From Microbacterium karelineae (lineage in GTDB: Bacteria > Actinomycetota > Actinomycetes > Actinomycetales > Microbacteriaceae), in assembly GCF_009745985.1 (NCBI RefSeq), contig NZ_WFIX01000177.1:124001-188000 (forward strand): a stretch of 64,000 nucleotides of DNA, given 5' to 3'. The notes under the pieces were generated by a model. It saw only the letters and a program-made list of their open reading frames with translations, was not told where the DNA came from and made no database searches. The translations under genes and the position numbers were made by a program. Shown here one piece after another: positions 1 to 9,002 of this stretch (position 1 is its first letter; each line of letters starts with the position of its first letter).

Positions 1-1
1 G

Positions 2-604
2 CCCGAACACGAACGACGGACACATCTCGGAGGCATCGTCACCGCATGGTCGCCCCAGCAGAGAGCACACTGGGTCGCCGAGCAGATGCTGAACTGGTCG
101 GATCTCCCGGTCGTGCATCTGCGCGCGGCGTTCTTCGTCGAGAACCCCATCCTCACCTGGGTCGCGCTCGGCTCCCTCGCGGACGGCGAGCTGCGCCTGC
201 CGTTCGGCCAGCACAGGTTGGCACCGATCGCCGCGTACGACGTGGCGGAGGCCTGCACGCGCATCCTGCTGGACCCCTCACCTCATATCTCGAAGGCATA
301 CGAGCTCACGGGCCCGGACTTCGTGGACATGCATGCGATCGCCGACGATTTCGCGACCGTCTTGGGCGGCGAGGTGAGGTATGTGCCCGAGGACGTCGAG
401 GAGTGGAACACGAAGTACATCGATACCGCGCTCGGGCAGCAGCCTCATATCGCCGAACATCTCAAGACACTCACGCGCATCATCGGTCGCGGCGGCTACG
501 GCACGATCACGCACCAGCTGCAGAACCTGCTCGGACGCGAACCGATGACCGTGCGGTGGGCGCTGGCGAATCACCCGCGTATCCAGGAACTCGCGGCGCG
601 TTGA
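2..604 (+). CDS. NmrA-like NAD(P)-binding family protein, C-terminal part
   Basis: The frame is open from the first bases of the window to a TGA, so the gene begins to the left and its N-terminal Rossmann dinucleotide motif is not visible. What remains (about 200 residues) has the layout of the C-terminal two thirds of NmrA-type atypical short-chain dehydrogenases: a substrate-side segment with LRAAFFVENP, then a central 'AAYDVAEACTRIL' helix and 'YELTGPDFVDMHAIA', which is the usual 'tGpe..t..eia' region of this family. Substrate is unknown. It is followed convergently by a TetR regulator 23 bp away, with a second NmrA-like gene beyond it, so the two may be related genes under one regulator. 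Family assignment is fairly safe; function is not. Confidence 0.75.
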   Translation, partial: PEHERRTHLGGIVTAWSPQQRAHWVAEQMLNWSDLPVVHLRAAFFVENPILTWVALGSLADGELRLPFGQHRLAPIAAYDVAEACTRILLDPSPHISKAYELTGPDFVDMHAIADDFATVLGGEVRYVPEDVEEWNTKYIDTALGQQPHIAEHLKTLTRIIGRGGYGTITHQLQNLLGREPMTVRWALANHPRIQELAAR

Positions 605-627
605 GTCGAACGCAACGGGCGTCCGCC

Positions 628-1284
628 TCACCCCGGGTCCCCCGGAGTGTCCACCGAATCGGTGCGCAGAGGTACCTCGTGCACGCCGGCGGCGTCCAGG
701 AGCGCATCCACCGTCCGCGGGAGGATCCCGCGCAGATCGTCCACCTTCACCCCGCCGCGCGCGGCGGCTCCGTCGTAGATGAACATGAGCTGGCGAGAGA
801 GGGCGCCCGGTTCGAGCGCACCGCCGCGTCGGGCTTCGTCCAAGAAGAACGCGGCGAGCTGATCCTTGATCCTGTCGGCCACCCGGCTCGCGGGATGCTG
901 CGGATCCTTCAGCTCCACCTGCACGGCCAGGAACGGGCAGCCCCTGTACCCAGGACTCGCCGCATCTTTCTCCAACTGGGCGAAGACGTGGAGAATGCGC
1001 GCTCGTGGTGAGTCGAGATCGTCCGGCGGCAACAGTCGCGTCAGGTAGTCGGGGGCCCGCTCCTCCAGGCTTGCGGTCAGCAGCGCCTCCTTGCTCCCGA
1101 AGAGCTCGTACATCGACCGTTTCGAGACCCGGGCGGCCTTGGCCAGCGTCTGCACGCCCACTCCCACGCCCTCGCGATAGGTCAGGTCCGCCACCGCCGC
1201 AAGCAACCGCGTACGCGAGCCCTGTCCAGGGGCGAGTCGGACGACGTTCTCTTCGGAGCTCACGTCGGAAGGATAGCCGCACAT
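628..1284 (-). CDS. TetR family transcriptional regulator
   Basis: A 218-residue protein. Residues about 20-65 form a TetR-type HTH: 'RTRLLAAVADLTYREGVGVGVQTLAKAARVS' is split here as RTRLLAAVADLTY then GVQTLAKAARVSKRSMYELF, the recognition-helix pattern, followed by 'GSKEALLTASL'. The C-terminal domain is the kind that binds a small hydrophobic ligand. An upstream in-frame ATG at 1398 exists, but the ATG at 1284 gives the usual short lead before the HTH. It is divergent from the NmrA-like gene at 1450, and regulators of this arrangement often repress the divergent oxidoreductase; that is inference. No clear palindromic operator was seen in 1285-1449. Confidence 0.85.
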   Translation of the reverse strand: MCGYPSDVSSEENVVRLAPGQGSRTRLLAAVADLTYREGVGVGVQTLAKAARVSKRSMYELFGSKEALLTASLEERAPDYLTRLLPPDDLDSPRARILHVFAQLEKDAASPGYRGCPFLAVQVELKDPQHPASRVADRIKDQLAAFFLDEARRGGALEPGALSRQLMFIYDGAAARGGVKVDDLRGILPRTVDALLDAAGVHEVPLRTDSVDTPGDPG

Positions 1285-1449
1285 CTCCTGAGGCAGCGCC
1301 AGTCCACTTTTCGTTCTGCACTCGGAGACAGCCGAAAGGAGTCCCGCACTCTTAACGACATCCCTCAGAGACACCATGCCGATCTGCTGGCCCGCCAACT
1401 GACAGGAATCACCGCGCGGGCCGACCTAACCCCATTGGAGCACACCTCT

Positions 1450-2544
1450 ATGACCGACTACACCACCTCCACGATCTTCGTCATCGGCGGGACCGGCGCG
1501 CAGGGAATGCCCATCGTGCGCGCCCTGGTCGCGGACCAGAAGTATCACGTGAAGGTCCTCACCCGGGATCCGAATTCTGCCCGCGCCTTGGCCCTGCTGG
1601 CGCTGGGCAACGTGACCCTCATCGAGGGCACCTTCGCCGACGAGGAGGTGCTCCGCGCGGGGTTCCGGGAATCAGATGGCGCCTATGTGAACATCGACGG
1701 ATTCAACACGGGCGAGAAGACGGAGACCTACTGGGCGATTCGCAGCTACGAGATCGCAATCGAGGAGGGGGTCCGGTTCTTCGTCTACGGGAACCTCGAC
1801 TACGTGCTGAAGAAGTCGGGCTACGATTCCCGGTTCCGCACCGGCCACTACGACGGCAAGGGCCGGATGGCGGAGTGGGTCCTTTTCCAGAACCAGTCCA
1901 ACCGCAACCGCATGGGCGCCGCGGTCTTCACCTCGGGCCCGTACGCCGAGATGACGATCTCGCCCGGCACCCCGATGACCCCTTCGGTCGAGGATGGCGT
2001 CGTGACATGGCGTGTCCCCCTGGGCGACGGCGCCGTGCCGCACGTCGCGCTCGAAGACTGCGGCTACTACGTGCGCTGGATCTTCGACAACCCCGACCGC
2101 TCCAACGGAATGGATCTCGAGGTCGCCATCGGGCACGTCACCTACGCCGAGCTGGCGAAGTCTTTCGAGACCGTCACCGGTCACCCGGCACGGTACATCG
2201 ACACCGATCTCGAAACCTACTGGAGCGGACCGATCGGGGCGTTCGCCGAGCTTCCCGCCGGATACAACGCGGACCCTCGCGACAAGAGCACGATGTCCTT
2301 CGGGGACAACTTCACCGGCTTCTGGAACATGTGGAAGCACGGCGTCATCTCCCGCGATTACGCGCTCCTGGACGAGATCCACCCCGGGCGCATCCGCACC
2401 ATTGAGGAGTGGCTGCGGCGGGAGGACGAGCTCGGCCGGGCACTCGGGAAGGGCAGCCTGTGGGAGAGGGTCCAGCCGGAGAACTGGACGCCCGAATCCG
2501 CCGTGCTCAAGGGCAGCGCTGACAACCGGACGGGCGCGCTGTGA
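1450..2544 (+). CDS. NmrA/HSCARG-like NAD(P)-binding protein
   Basis: A 364-residue protein with an N-terminal Rossmann fold: β1 'TIFVIGGTGAQGMPIVRAL' carries the GxxGxxG dinucleotide signature (GGTGAQG), followed by an 'VKVLTRDP' strand typical of NADP-preferring NmrA proteins. Length agrees with full-length NmrA-like sensors/oxidoreductases. The start was set at 1450, not the upstream ATG at 1435, because GGAG at 1437-1440 lies 9 nt ahead of it. It is divergent from the TetR gene and ends in a strong hairpin. Either a redox sensor or an oxidoreductase is possible; the sequence alone does not decide. Confidence 0.8.
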   Translation: MTDYTTSTIFVIGGTGAQGMPIVRALVADQKYHVKVLTRDPNSARALALLALGNVTLIEGTFADEEVLRAGFRESDGAYVNIDGFNTGEKTETYWAIRSYEIAIEEGVRFFVYGNLDYVLKKSGYDSRFRTGHYDGKGRMAEWVLFQNQSNRNRMGAAVFTSGPYAEMTISPGTPMTPSVEDGVVTWRVPLGDGAVPHVALEDCGYYVRWIFDNPDRSNGMDLEVAIGHVTYAELAKSFETVTGHPARYIDTDLETYWSGPIGAFAELPAGYNADPRDKSTMSFGDNFTGFWNMWKHGVISRDYALLDEIHPGRIRTIEEWLRREDELGRALGKGSLWERVQPENWTPESAVLKGSADNRTGAL

Positions 2545-2586
2545 GCGCCGCCTACCACGACACCGTGAGCGTCTGAACGGAACGGG

Positions 2587-2638
2587 AAGGTCTCCCCGGC
2601 CGGTGACGCCACTGTGCCACTGGCTCCGGGGAGGCCTT
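2587..2638 (+). terminator. Hairpin terminator after the NmrA-like gene
   Basis: Thirteen-base arms at 2587-2599 and 2626-2638 pair fully with a single G-T wobble, about 40 bp past the stop of the gene at 2544. There is no long T run, as is common for actinobacterial terminators. Confidence 0.6.
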
Positions 2639-2813
2639 CTCGGATCGCTCTCGACGATGTAGGTCGGACTCTTACATCGCTCGCGCGTCATCTCCTCCAC
2701 GGACCGCCGATGAGCGACTGCTCGCAGAGACCTGTTCGGATGTCGTGTGCCGGGCCAGCACAGGCGGGCGTCGATAGTGTGGTGGGCTGACAGGCAACAG
2801 CAGCGGATTCGGT

Positions 2814-3062
2814 ATGCCCGGTCGCGGGGCCTCGATCGCGCTCGGCACGCCCCAGGCTATGGCGGCTGAGCCGAAGGCGATGGGACGCCGTCTGATCGAG
2901 CACGCGCTCATCCCGGCTGGCGCATTCACGATGGGCAATTCGTTCGGAGACCGCAATGCGGCGGACGGCGAGGCTCCGTTGCACCGCGTGGCGCTCGACG
3001 CGTTCCGGATCGACGCGACGACGGTGACGAACGCGCCCTTCGCGTGCTTCATCGTGGAGACC
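2814..3062 (+). pseudogene. Formylglycine-generating enzyme (SUMF1/FGE) N-terminal fragment
   Basis: The reading frame contains 'LIPAGAFTMGNSFGDR', 'DGEAPLHRVALDAFRID' and 'VTNAPFACFIVETG', which is the characteristic first 60 residues of sulfatase-modifying-factor / formylglycine-generating enzymes. These oxidise an active-site cysteine of sulfatases to formylglycine. Similarity stops abruptly near 3060, and the sequence after it belongs to a different family (GH3) in another frame. The catalytic C-terminal half, with its metal-binding and cysteine residues, is missing, so this is a remnant. No sulfatase gene is present in the window. Confidence 0.65.
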
Positions 3063-3444
3063 GGCGCTGCAGTATGTGTACCTGCTGGCGTTCGAAAATG
3101 CCATCACCGAGTCGCCCGCCTGGCGCGTGATGAGCGCCTACAACTCGGTCAACGGCGCGACCATGACGGAGAACGATCTGCTGGAGACGCCACTCAACAG
3201 CGAGTGGGGGCTTCGACGGCGTCGTGATCAGCGACTGGACCACCGTACGCAGCGTGGACCGTCCCCGTTCCTCGCAGGATCTCGTCATGCCCGGCCCCGA
3301 CGGCCCGCGGGCGAGGCTCTCTTCGCGGTGGTGCGAGCCAGGGATGTTCCCGAAGACGACGTGGACCGCAAGGTGCTGCGCCTGCTCCGCCCGGCCGCCC
3401 GCGTCGGCGCGCTCGAAGGGATCCCCGCCGCTTCCCCTGCATAG
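3063..3444 (+). pseudogene. Glycoside hydrolase family 3 fragment, frameshifted
   Basis: Pieces of a GH3 β-glucosidase can be read in alternating frames: 'AFENAITESPAWRVMSAYNS' and 'VNGATMTENDLLETPLNSEWG' in one frame up to about 3207, then 'GVVISDWTTVRSVD' and 'SQDLVMPGPDGP' one frame over (about 3215-3300), then back to the first frame for 'EDDVDRKVLRLLRPAARVG' to the stop. The SDW stretch is the GH3 nucleophile motif, so the active-site core is recognisable, but two frameshifts and absent termini make the gene dead. It directly follows the FGE fragment, giving a chimeric stretch of debris. Confidence 0.65.
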
Positions 3445-3899
3445 GTGGATGTCGAGGACGGCCTCGCGTTCGCCCGCTCCGGGACCCAGACGGAGGCCTG
3501 CACACGCCTCCGGGCATCGCCGACGACGTCGCCCGGGCTCACGAAGTCGAACACATTCTCGTGCGGTGGGGCGACAGCCGCCCGCGTTTCTTCGTCGCGA
3601 GCACCGCGGGTCGCAGGGATGTCGGAGCGGCGGCAAGGCACCGCCCTGGAAACTCGACGGCGATGCAGACCACACAGGGTTCGTCGGCGGCGTGAAGATC
3701 TCGGCGAGCCGCTCTCGCGTTCCTCGATGCTCCTGTCGGTTCGGTGCGCACCGCGCTCACGCAGACGCCACACTCCGCGGATTCCGGAACACCATCCGCA
3801 TCGCGCGGATGGTGTGCTCCTCGCGGATGGCTGCGGCCTCTTCCGGCGCGGAGTCGGCGGCGGTCCGAGTGGCCCCCACGCGGGCCGCTCCTGTGTAGA
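3445..3899 (+). other. Non-coding or decayed stretch
   Basis: No frame on either strand reads as a recognisable protein. A plus-strand stretch near 3450-3690 stays open and has a coding-like texture ('GIADDVARAHEVEHILVRWG') but I could not place it in a family. The region probably continues the gene decay seen at 2814-3444. The only structured element is the hairpin at 3789-3815. Confidence 0.4.
3789..3815 (-). terminator. Hairpin downstream of prpC
   Basis: Perfect 11-bp stem (3789-3799 with 3805-3815) around a 5-nt loop, about 85 bp beyond the stop of the minus-strand prp operon. Likely the operon terminator; it lacks a T run. Confidence 0.5.
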
Positions 3900-5084
3900 T
3901 CAGCCGGCCGCCTCCTCGGGACGATCGGCCGCAGCGAACTCGGCTGCAGCAGGCCGGTATCCGGGGATGTACCGCTCGTCCGGACCGTTGTACGCCGACA
4001 GTGGGCGAATGAGCGAGTTCGATGACTGCTGCTCCAGGATGTGCGCCGTCCAGCCTGTCACGCGCGATGCGACGAACAGGGGCGTGAATGTGACGGTGTC
4101 GAAGCCGATGAGATTGTACGCCGGCCCTGACGGGTAGTCCAGGTTCGGGTATATCCCCTTGCGCTCAACGAACTCGCGTTCGAGCGCCCCATACAGCTCG
4201 GCGACGTCGGGGCGGTCGTAGTGCGCGATGAGCGTGTCGAGTGCCGCCTTCATGGTGGGCACACGAGAGTCGCCGCGCTTGTACACGCGGTGGCCGAATC
4301 CCATGATCTTGCGTTTCTCGGCGAGCGCGGCGTCGAGCCACGGCACGACGTTCTCGGCGGATCCGATCTCCTTCAGGATGTGCAGGACGGCCTCGTTTGC
4401 GCCGCCGTGCAGCGGGCCCTTCAGCGCGCCGATCGCGCCCACGACGGCGGAGTAGAGGTCACTCAGGGTTGAGGTGATGACGCGGGCGGTGAAGGTGGAG
4501 GCGTTGAAGGAGTGCTCGGCATATAGGATCATCGACCGGTTGAAAGCGTCGACGACGACGGGATCCGGCTCCTCGCCGAATGTCATCCAGAGGAAGTTCG
4601 CGGCGTAGTCGAGGTCGTCGCGCGGAGCGATGGGGCCGAGACCGCGGCGACGGCGCTGGCCGTAGGCAACGAGCGCAGGCAGGGCGGCGAAGAGCCGGAT
4701 CGAGCGTTCGAGGTTCTGCTCGGGCGTGCCGACCGCGTCGAGTACGTTGTCGGCGCCGGCGGTGTCGATCGCCCCGAGCACGCTCACGGCGGTGCGCAGC
4801 TCGTCCATCGGGTGCGCCGAGACGGGCTGCAGATCGATGACCGCCTTCGCCTCGGGGGCCAGGGCGCGGTGGCGGCGCTCGGTTGTGCGCAGCTCGGCGA
4901 GCTCGTGTTCATCGGGGAGCTCGCCATGCCACAGCAAGTACGCCACGGCCTCGGATGACTGCGTCGCGGCGAGCCCCTGCACGGGGTACCCGCGGTACAG
5001 CAGTGAGTTCGTCTCGGGGTTGACCTTGGAGATCGCGGTCTCGTCGGCGATCACGCCCGCGAGCCCCTTCTTGATGTCGCTCAT
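3900..5084 (-). CDS. prpC: 2-methylcitrate synthase (citrate synthase family)
   Basis: Condenses propionyl-CoA with oxaloacetate to 2-methylcitrate, the first step of the 2-methylcitrate cycle in the cytosol. The 394-residue protein has the citrate-synthase folds 'LLYRGYPVQ', 'PLHGGANEAV' (catalytic His region), 'MGFGHRVYKRGDSR' (the GFGHRVY oxaloacetate-binding signature) and 'NLDYPSGPAYNLIGF' with the catalytic Asp region. The start at 5084 is preferred over ATG 5102 because GAGG sits 6 nt upstream. It follows prpB after 14 bp as the last gene of the operon. Such enzymes often also have citrate synthase activity; the prpBD context decides for methylcitrate. Confidence 0.93.
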   Translation of the reverse strand: MSDIKKGLAGVIADETAISKVNPETNSLLYRGYPVQGLAATQSSEAVAYLLWHGELPDEHELAELRTTERRHRALAPEAKAVIDLQPVSAHPMDELRTAVSVLGAIDTAGADNVLDAVGTPEQNLERSIRLFAALPALVAYGQRRRRGLGPIAPRDDLDYAANFLWMTFGEEPDPVVVDAFNRSMILYAEHSFNASTFTARVITSTLSDLYSAVVGAIGALKGPLHGGANEAVLHILKEIGSAENVVPWLDAALAEKRKIMGFGHRVYKRGDSRVPTMKAALDTLIAHYDRPDVAELYGALEREFVERKGIYPNLDYPSGPAYNLIGFDTVTFTPLFVASRVTGWTAHILEQQSSNSLIRPLSAYNGPDERYIPGYRPAAAEFAAADRPEEAAG

Positions 5085-5098
5085 CACGTTCCTCACGT

Positions 5099-5998
5099 TC
5101 ACCGGCGCACGTCGAAGTTGAACACCGACGTATCGAAGTAGTTGTAGCCCTCATAGTCGATCAGGTCGTACAGGTCGGCGCGGTGCTGCATCTGCCCCAG
5201 CTGCGAGGTGAGATGCCCCTCCTCCAGTAGAGTGTCCAGCGCCCGCTCGGCGGCGCCCATCGCCATCCGCAGCAGCGACACCGGCCAGATCACGATGTTC
5301 ACGCCGACGTCACGCAGTTGGCCGATCGAGAACAGCTCGGACTTGCCGAACTCCGTCATGTTCGCGAGGATCGGCACGTCCACAGCGGCGCGGATCGCGG
5401 CGAACTCCTCGAGCGACCGCATCGCCTCGGGGAAGATCGCGTCCGCTCCGGCGTCGACCAGCGCCCTGGCACGGTCCGTGGCGGCGGCGAGATCATCGAC
5501 CGCGCGGATGTCGGTTCGCGCCATGATCAGGAAGCTCTCGTCGCGCCTGGCGTCGACCGCGGCCCGGATGCGCTTGGTCGCGGTGGACTCGTCGACGACC
5601 GCCTTGCCGTCGAGGTGGCCGCAACGTTTGGGGTTGATCTGGTCCTCGATGTGGGCGCCGGCGAGTCCGGCGTCTTCGAGCGTCTGGATCGTGCGGGCGA
5701 TGTTCATCGGCTCGCCGAAGCCGGTATCGGCGTCTATCAACGCCGGAAGGTCCGTCATCCGCGCGATCTGCCCGCCGCGCGCGGCGATCTCCGTCAGCGT
5801 CGTGAGGCCGATATCGGGAAGCCCCAGGTCGGCCGACAGCACGGCGCCGGAGACATACACGCCGTCGAAGGCCTTGCGCTCGATCAGCCGGGCCGACAGC
5901 GGGTTGAACGCCCCCGGAAGCCGGAGCAGTTCGCCGGAGGCGAGACGCTCGCGGAACAGGCGGCGCTTCTCGTGTGCGGGCACCTGGGAGTAGAGCAT
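5099..5998 (-). CDS. prpB: Methylisocitrate lyase
   Basis: Splits 2-methylisocitrate into pyruvate and succinate, the last step of the methylcitrate cycle. The 299-residue protein belongs to the isocitrate lyase/PEP mutase family: 'PGAFNPLSARLIE', 'DADTGFGEPMN' (Mg-binding aspartates), 'IEDQINPKRCGHLDGK' with the KRCGH catalytic cysteine loop that defines (methyl)isocitrate lyases, and 'ARTDIRAV'. Its start overlaps the prpD stop as TGATG, so the two are translationally coupled. Confidence 0.95.
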   Translation of the reverse strand: MLYSQVPAHEKRRLFRERLASGELLRLPGAFNPLSARLIERKAFDGVYVSGAVLSADLGLPDIGLTTLTEIAARGGQIARMTDLPALIDADTGFGEPMNIARTIQTLEDAGLAGAHIEDQINPKRCGHLDGKAVVDESTATKRIRAAVDARRDESFLIMARTDIRAVDDLAAATDRARALVDAGADAIFPEAMRSLEEFAAIRAAVDVPILANMTEFGKSELFSIGQLRDVGVNIVIWPVSLLRMAMGAAERALDTLLEEGHLTSQLGQMQHRADLYDLIDYEGYNYFDTSVFNFDVRR

Positions 5999-7524
5999 CA
6001 GAACAGTCCCTTCGGCGCGGAAACGGCGTCGGCGTCGCGCACCGTGAAGGTGAGCTGCGCCAATTCGCCCTGTCCCAGGTTGGGCAGACGCTGCGCGATG
6101 TCGAGGAAGCGTTCGATCTCCACGGGCTCGATCACGCCCTCGGCAAGCGTCCGGAACTTCCGGATGTAGTCTTCCCGCACGAAAGGACGGGTCCCGAGCG
6201 GATGCGCATCGGCCACGGCGATCTCATCGACGAACCTCTCTCCGTTACGGAACTCGACCTCGATCGCGCCCCCGAACGCCTTCTCTGCAGGGTCGTTCGA
6301 GTGGTAGCGGCGCGTCCACTCCGGGTCCTCGAGGGTCGTGACCTTGTGCCACAGCGCCACCGTGTCGGGTCGCGCGGCGCGGGTCGGCAGGTAAGAGGCA
6401 TCGTGGTCGAACATGCCGTCCTGCAGCGCGACCGTGAAGATGTACGGGATCGAGTGATCGAGCGTCTCGCGCGACGCGGTCGGGTCGTACTTCTGCGGAT
6501 CGTTCGCGCCGGACCCGATCACGTGGTGCGTGTGGTGCGACGTCTTCAACACGATCCGCTCCACCTTCTCGGGGTCACCAATCTCCGGGCGCTGCGCGTG
6601 AAGCTTCCGCGCCAGGTCGATCCACGCCTGCGCCTGATACTCGGCCGAGTGCTCCTTCGTGTACGAGTCCAGAATCGCGCGCTTGGGCTCGCCCGGAGCG
6701 GGCAACGACACCTCATAGCGGCCCTCCGGACCGCCCAGGAGCCAGGCGATCACGCCGTCCTCGCCCTCGTAGATCGGCGACGGGCTCGTCTGCCCTCGCA
6801 TCGCCCGGTCGACGGCTTCCACCGCCATCTTCCCCGCGAACGCGGGGGCGTGAGCCTTCCACGACGAGATCTCCCCCTTCCTCGACTGCCGTGTGGCGGT
6901 CGTGGTGTGCAGTGCTTGACCGACCGCCTGGAAGATCGTCTCGACATTGAGACCGAGGAGCGTACCGATGCCGGCCGCGGCGCTCGGGCCGAGGTGCGCG
7001 ACGTGGTCGATCTTGTGACGGTGCAGGCTGATGGCACGCACGAGGTCCATCTGGATCTCGTAGCCCGTCGCGATACCGCGCATCAGGTCCCGGCCTGTGA
7101 GCCCGCGCTCAGCGGCGTGTTGCGCGACAGCGACGATCGGTGGGATGTTGTCCCCCGGGTGCGAGTACTCCGCGGCGAGGAAGGTGTCGTGATAGTCGAG
7201 CTCGCGCACCGCGACGCCGTTCGCCCATGCCGCCCACTCGGGACTCACGCACCTCGCTCCCTCGACCCCGAACACCGTCGCACCGACTCCTCCTACCGAC
7301 GCAGGGTGGGCCAGCGCCTGCGAGCGCGCCGACATCGGCGCCGAACGCGCGTAGGAGGCGGCCGCGACGGCAGCGTTATCGATCACACGGTTGACGATCA
7401 TGTCGGTCGCCTCTGAGGTCACGTCGACGGGGTCGGCGGCGACCTCGGCGATCTTCCACGCGAGATGCTCAGCGCGAGGCAGGTCCTCGGCGGAACTGTG
7501 GGCGCGGACAGTATGTGTCTTCAC
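5998..7524 (-). CDS. prpD: 2-methylcitrate dehydratase (MmgE/PrpD family)
   Basis: Dehydrates 2-methylcitrate to 2-methyl-cis-aconitate without an iron-sulfur cluster. The 508-residue length and sequence are full-length PrpD: '[12 protein letters not shown]', '[23 protein letters not shown]' (given here as ELDYHDTFL and [10 protein letters not shown], the substrate-binding stretch), '[17 protein letters not shown]'. The start is GTG at 7524, overlapping the TAG of the upstream GntR gene by one base. With prpB and prpC it completes propionate oxidation to pyruvate and succinate except for the hydratase step, which aconitase normally performs. Confidence 0.95.
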   Translation of the reverse strand: MKTHTVRAHSSAEDLPRAEHLAWKIAEVAADPVDVTSEATDMIVNRVIDNAAVAAASYARSAPMSARSQALAHPASVGGVGATVFGVEGARCVSPEWAAWANGVAVRELDYHDTFLAAEYSHPGDNIPPIVAVAQHAAERGLTGRDLMRGIATGYEIQMDLVRAISLHRHKIDHVAHLGPSAAAGIGTLLGLNVETIFQAVGQALHTTTATRQSRKGEISSWKAHAPAFAGKMAVEAVDRAMRGQTSPSPIYEGEDGVIAWLLGGPEGRYEVSLPAPGEPKRAILDSYTKEHSAEYQAQAWIDLARKLHAQRPEIGDPEKVERIVLKTSHHTHHVIGSGANDPQKYDPTASRETLDHSIPYIFTVALQDGMFDHDASYLPTRAARPDTVALWHKVTTLEDPEWTRRYHSNDPAEKAFGGAIEVEFRNGERFVDEIAVADAHPLGTRPFVREDYIRKFRTLAEGVIEPVEIERFLDIAQRLPNLGQGELAQLTFTVRDADAVSAPKGLF

Positions 7525-8216
7525 TAGTGGATCCTTTTCCGGGAGCGGTGGTCGGCGAGGGACGGGGGCGCGTCTGCCGGCGGCACATTCAGGGATTTCG
7601 TGATGCTGGCAAGGCTTCGATGCAGGTGCAGCTCGGTCGCGTAGGCGGCCATCGTCTCGGATCCCTCGATGATCGCGTCGATGATCATCAGATGCTCCTG
7701 GGTGGCGCTGCTCAACCGTTCTGCGTCGTCGCTCGACAGGCGACGGATGCGCGCCATGTGCGCGCGGACCCCGCGCAGCGCAGCGATCAGAAAGGGGTTC
7801 GCCGCGGCTTCGTCGATGGCCGCATCCATCCGCGACGTCTGTTCGTAGAACGCCCGACGTGAGGGGTCGACCGCGAGCATCTCTCCGGATCGGCGGATTT
7901 CGTCACGCAGGTCCTCGAATCGAGCGCGGTCCCGGTGGAGCGCCGCGAGACGAGCCGCCTTGACCTCCAATGCCTCCCGGATCTCGAAGAGCTCGGTGAC
8001 ATCCTGCGGCGAGAGTTCCGAGACGATCAGTCCGCGCGCGCCCTTCAACGTCACGAGACCATCGCTTTGCAGGCGCCCCAACGCCTCCCGCAGCGGCGTG
8101 CGCGAGACGCCGAGCCTCGCGGATTGCTCGATCTCAGCGAGAGGGACCCCGGGCTCCAGGATGCCCTCGAGGATCTCCTCGCGGAGGACCTCATAGACGC
8201 GGTCGCTGGTCCTCAC
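7524..8216 (-). CDS. GntR family (FadR/FCD type) regulator of the prp operon
   Basis: A 230-residue protein with an N-terminal winged HTH (residues about 5-70; '[20 protein letters not shown]' is the classic GntR recognition segment) and a C-terminal all-helical FCD ligand domain with '[15 protein letters not shown]' and '[12 protein letters not shown]', where acidic and histidine residues usually bind a metal and a carboxylate effector. GTG start at 8216 with GAGG-rich leader. It is the first gene of the prpDBC operon, so it very likely senses a methylcitrate-cycle metabolite and is autoregulated; many other bacteria use a PrpR of a different family for this task. Confidence 0.88.
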   Translation of the reverse strand: MRTSDRVYEVLREEILEGILEPGVPLAEIEQSARLGVSRTPLREALGRLQSDGLVTLKGARGLIVSELSPQDVTELFEIREALEVKAARLAALHRDRARFEDLRDEIRRSGEMLAVDPSRRAFYEQTSRMDAAIDEAAANPFLIAALRGVRAHMARIRRLSSDDAERLSSATQEHLMIIDAIIEGSETMAAYATELHLHRSLASITKSLNVPPADAPPSLADHRSRKRIH

Positions 8217-8228
8217 CGCAGCCCCTCT

Positions 8229-8294
8229 CTATGTATACAGCGATTGTGCTTTTTGCTACCCTGGTCGCTGTTCATCACATTATTGTACACATAG
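8229..8294 (-). promoter_or_regulatory. Candidate paired operator upstream of the prp operon
   Basis: CTATGTATACAG (8229-8240) and, on the other strand, CTATGTGTACAA (complement of 8283-8294) match at 10 of 12 positions and face each other as an inverted pair. Their cores, TGTATACA and TGTACA, are palindromes of the kind bound by FadR-subfamily GntR proteins. The proximal copy lies about 15 bp ahead of the GTG start and its TATACA could be a -10 element. Regulator identity is inferred from position. Confidence 0.5.
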
Positions 8295-8582
8295 CTCTGG
8301 ATATTGCAATCGGAACGGGTGGAAGGGAAGCACGAACGCCAGCGCGGCCGACACATGCTCCGAACGCTGTGGCGGCCGCGTCGGCCATCGCACCCCGAGG
8401 ACAGGACAGCTGCGACTGCCGTCGAATGAGCGGCAGTGTGAGGCGGCTGAGGGTAGCGCCGCCGTGATGGATGCGGTTGGCTGCGCCGATCAAGTCGTCG
8501 ATCGACTCCTTCGAGATGTCTCCGCCGGTGTTGGTGTTGGTGTTGCGGTCGTCGCGGGGGAAGTTGCAGCTGGAGACGTCTA
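8295..8582. other. Intergenic stretch without a recognisable gene
   Basis: Nothing recognisable on either strand. A minus-strand frame is open here but shows no family pattern. It contains a short trinucleotide-pair run (GGTGTT repeated) near 8530 and ends at the terminus of the IS remnant. Confidence 0.4.
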
Positions 8583-8697
8583 GGGCTTGTCTCATCAACA
8601 CTGGTGGGACCAGGCGATCACCGCGTTGAGGACCACCGCGGCGCGGAACACGACCGCGAGCTTGTCATAGCGCGTCGCGAGGCCCCGCCACTGCTTG
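8583..8697 (-). mobile_element. IS5-family element remnant: transposase C-terminus and end
   Basis: The minus strand encodes 'VKQWRGLATRYDKLAVVFRA' followed by AVVLNAVIAW and a stop at 8595. This is the invariant C-terminal tail of IS5/IS427-group DDE transposases, where the RxRGxATRYDK stretch lies just after the catalytic Glu. The segment GGGCTTGTCTCATCAAC right beyond the stop looks like the element's terminal inverted repeat. Everything upstream of residue 'VKQW' is lost: the sequence switches at about 8698 to a recombinase fragment read on the other strand. So this is a broken insertion sequence end of about 115 bp. Confidence 0.7.
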
Positions 8698-8698
8698 A

Positions 8699-9002
8699 CA
8701 TCGACCGGGACACCCTCGCCCGGCAGCAGAAGAAGACGAACACCCGACTCGCGCAAGTCGACCGCGACCTCGCCGCGCTCCGCACCGATGACGCCGACCT
8801 CGAACAACGCCTGAAGAACGCGCTCGAGCTCCTGCACGACGCCCACGCGCGCTGAATGGAGGCCGGCGCCCCGTCACGCGAACGACTCAACGCCGCGATC
8901 TTCCAGAGAATCACCCTCGGCGCCGACCCCGACGAGATCGACATCACACTGAACGACGACTTCGCTGCGCTCGCACAGGAAGAGCCTCCAGAAACGAGTT
9001 GA
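8699..9002 (+). pseudogene. Large serine recombinase C-terminal fragment with in-frame stop
   Basis: The frame reads 'TLARQQKKTNTRLAQVDRDL', then RLKNALELLHDAHAR, a TGA at 8853-8855, and continues in the same frame 'MEAGAPSRERLNAAIFQRIT' to a stop at 9000-9002. This is the coiled-coil and C-terminal end of a resolvase/integrase-type large serine recombinase ('...R..LN.A.F..i.'). The catalytic N-terminal domain is absent and the remaining part is interrupted by a nonsense codon, so it cannot be functional. Its fusion with an IS end suggests deletion of a former mobile element beside the tRNA-Ala gene. Confidence 0.6.

Noticed and set aside
3445-3700. Plus-strand coding-like stretch after the GH3 remnant
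   Set aside because: Stays open for about 80 codons with plausible composition but has no start in a good context and no recognisable family.
8525-8550. GGTGTT repeats as a possible short tandem array or CRISPR leader
   Set aside because: Only about three units with no spacers; no CRISPR array or cas gene was seen anywhere in the window.
8275-8601. 108-codon minus-strand frame between the prp promoter and the IS remnant
   Set aside because: No family similarity, runs into the IS end and overlaps the distal GntR operator; treated as non-coding.
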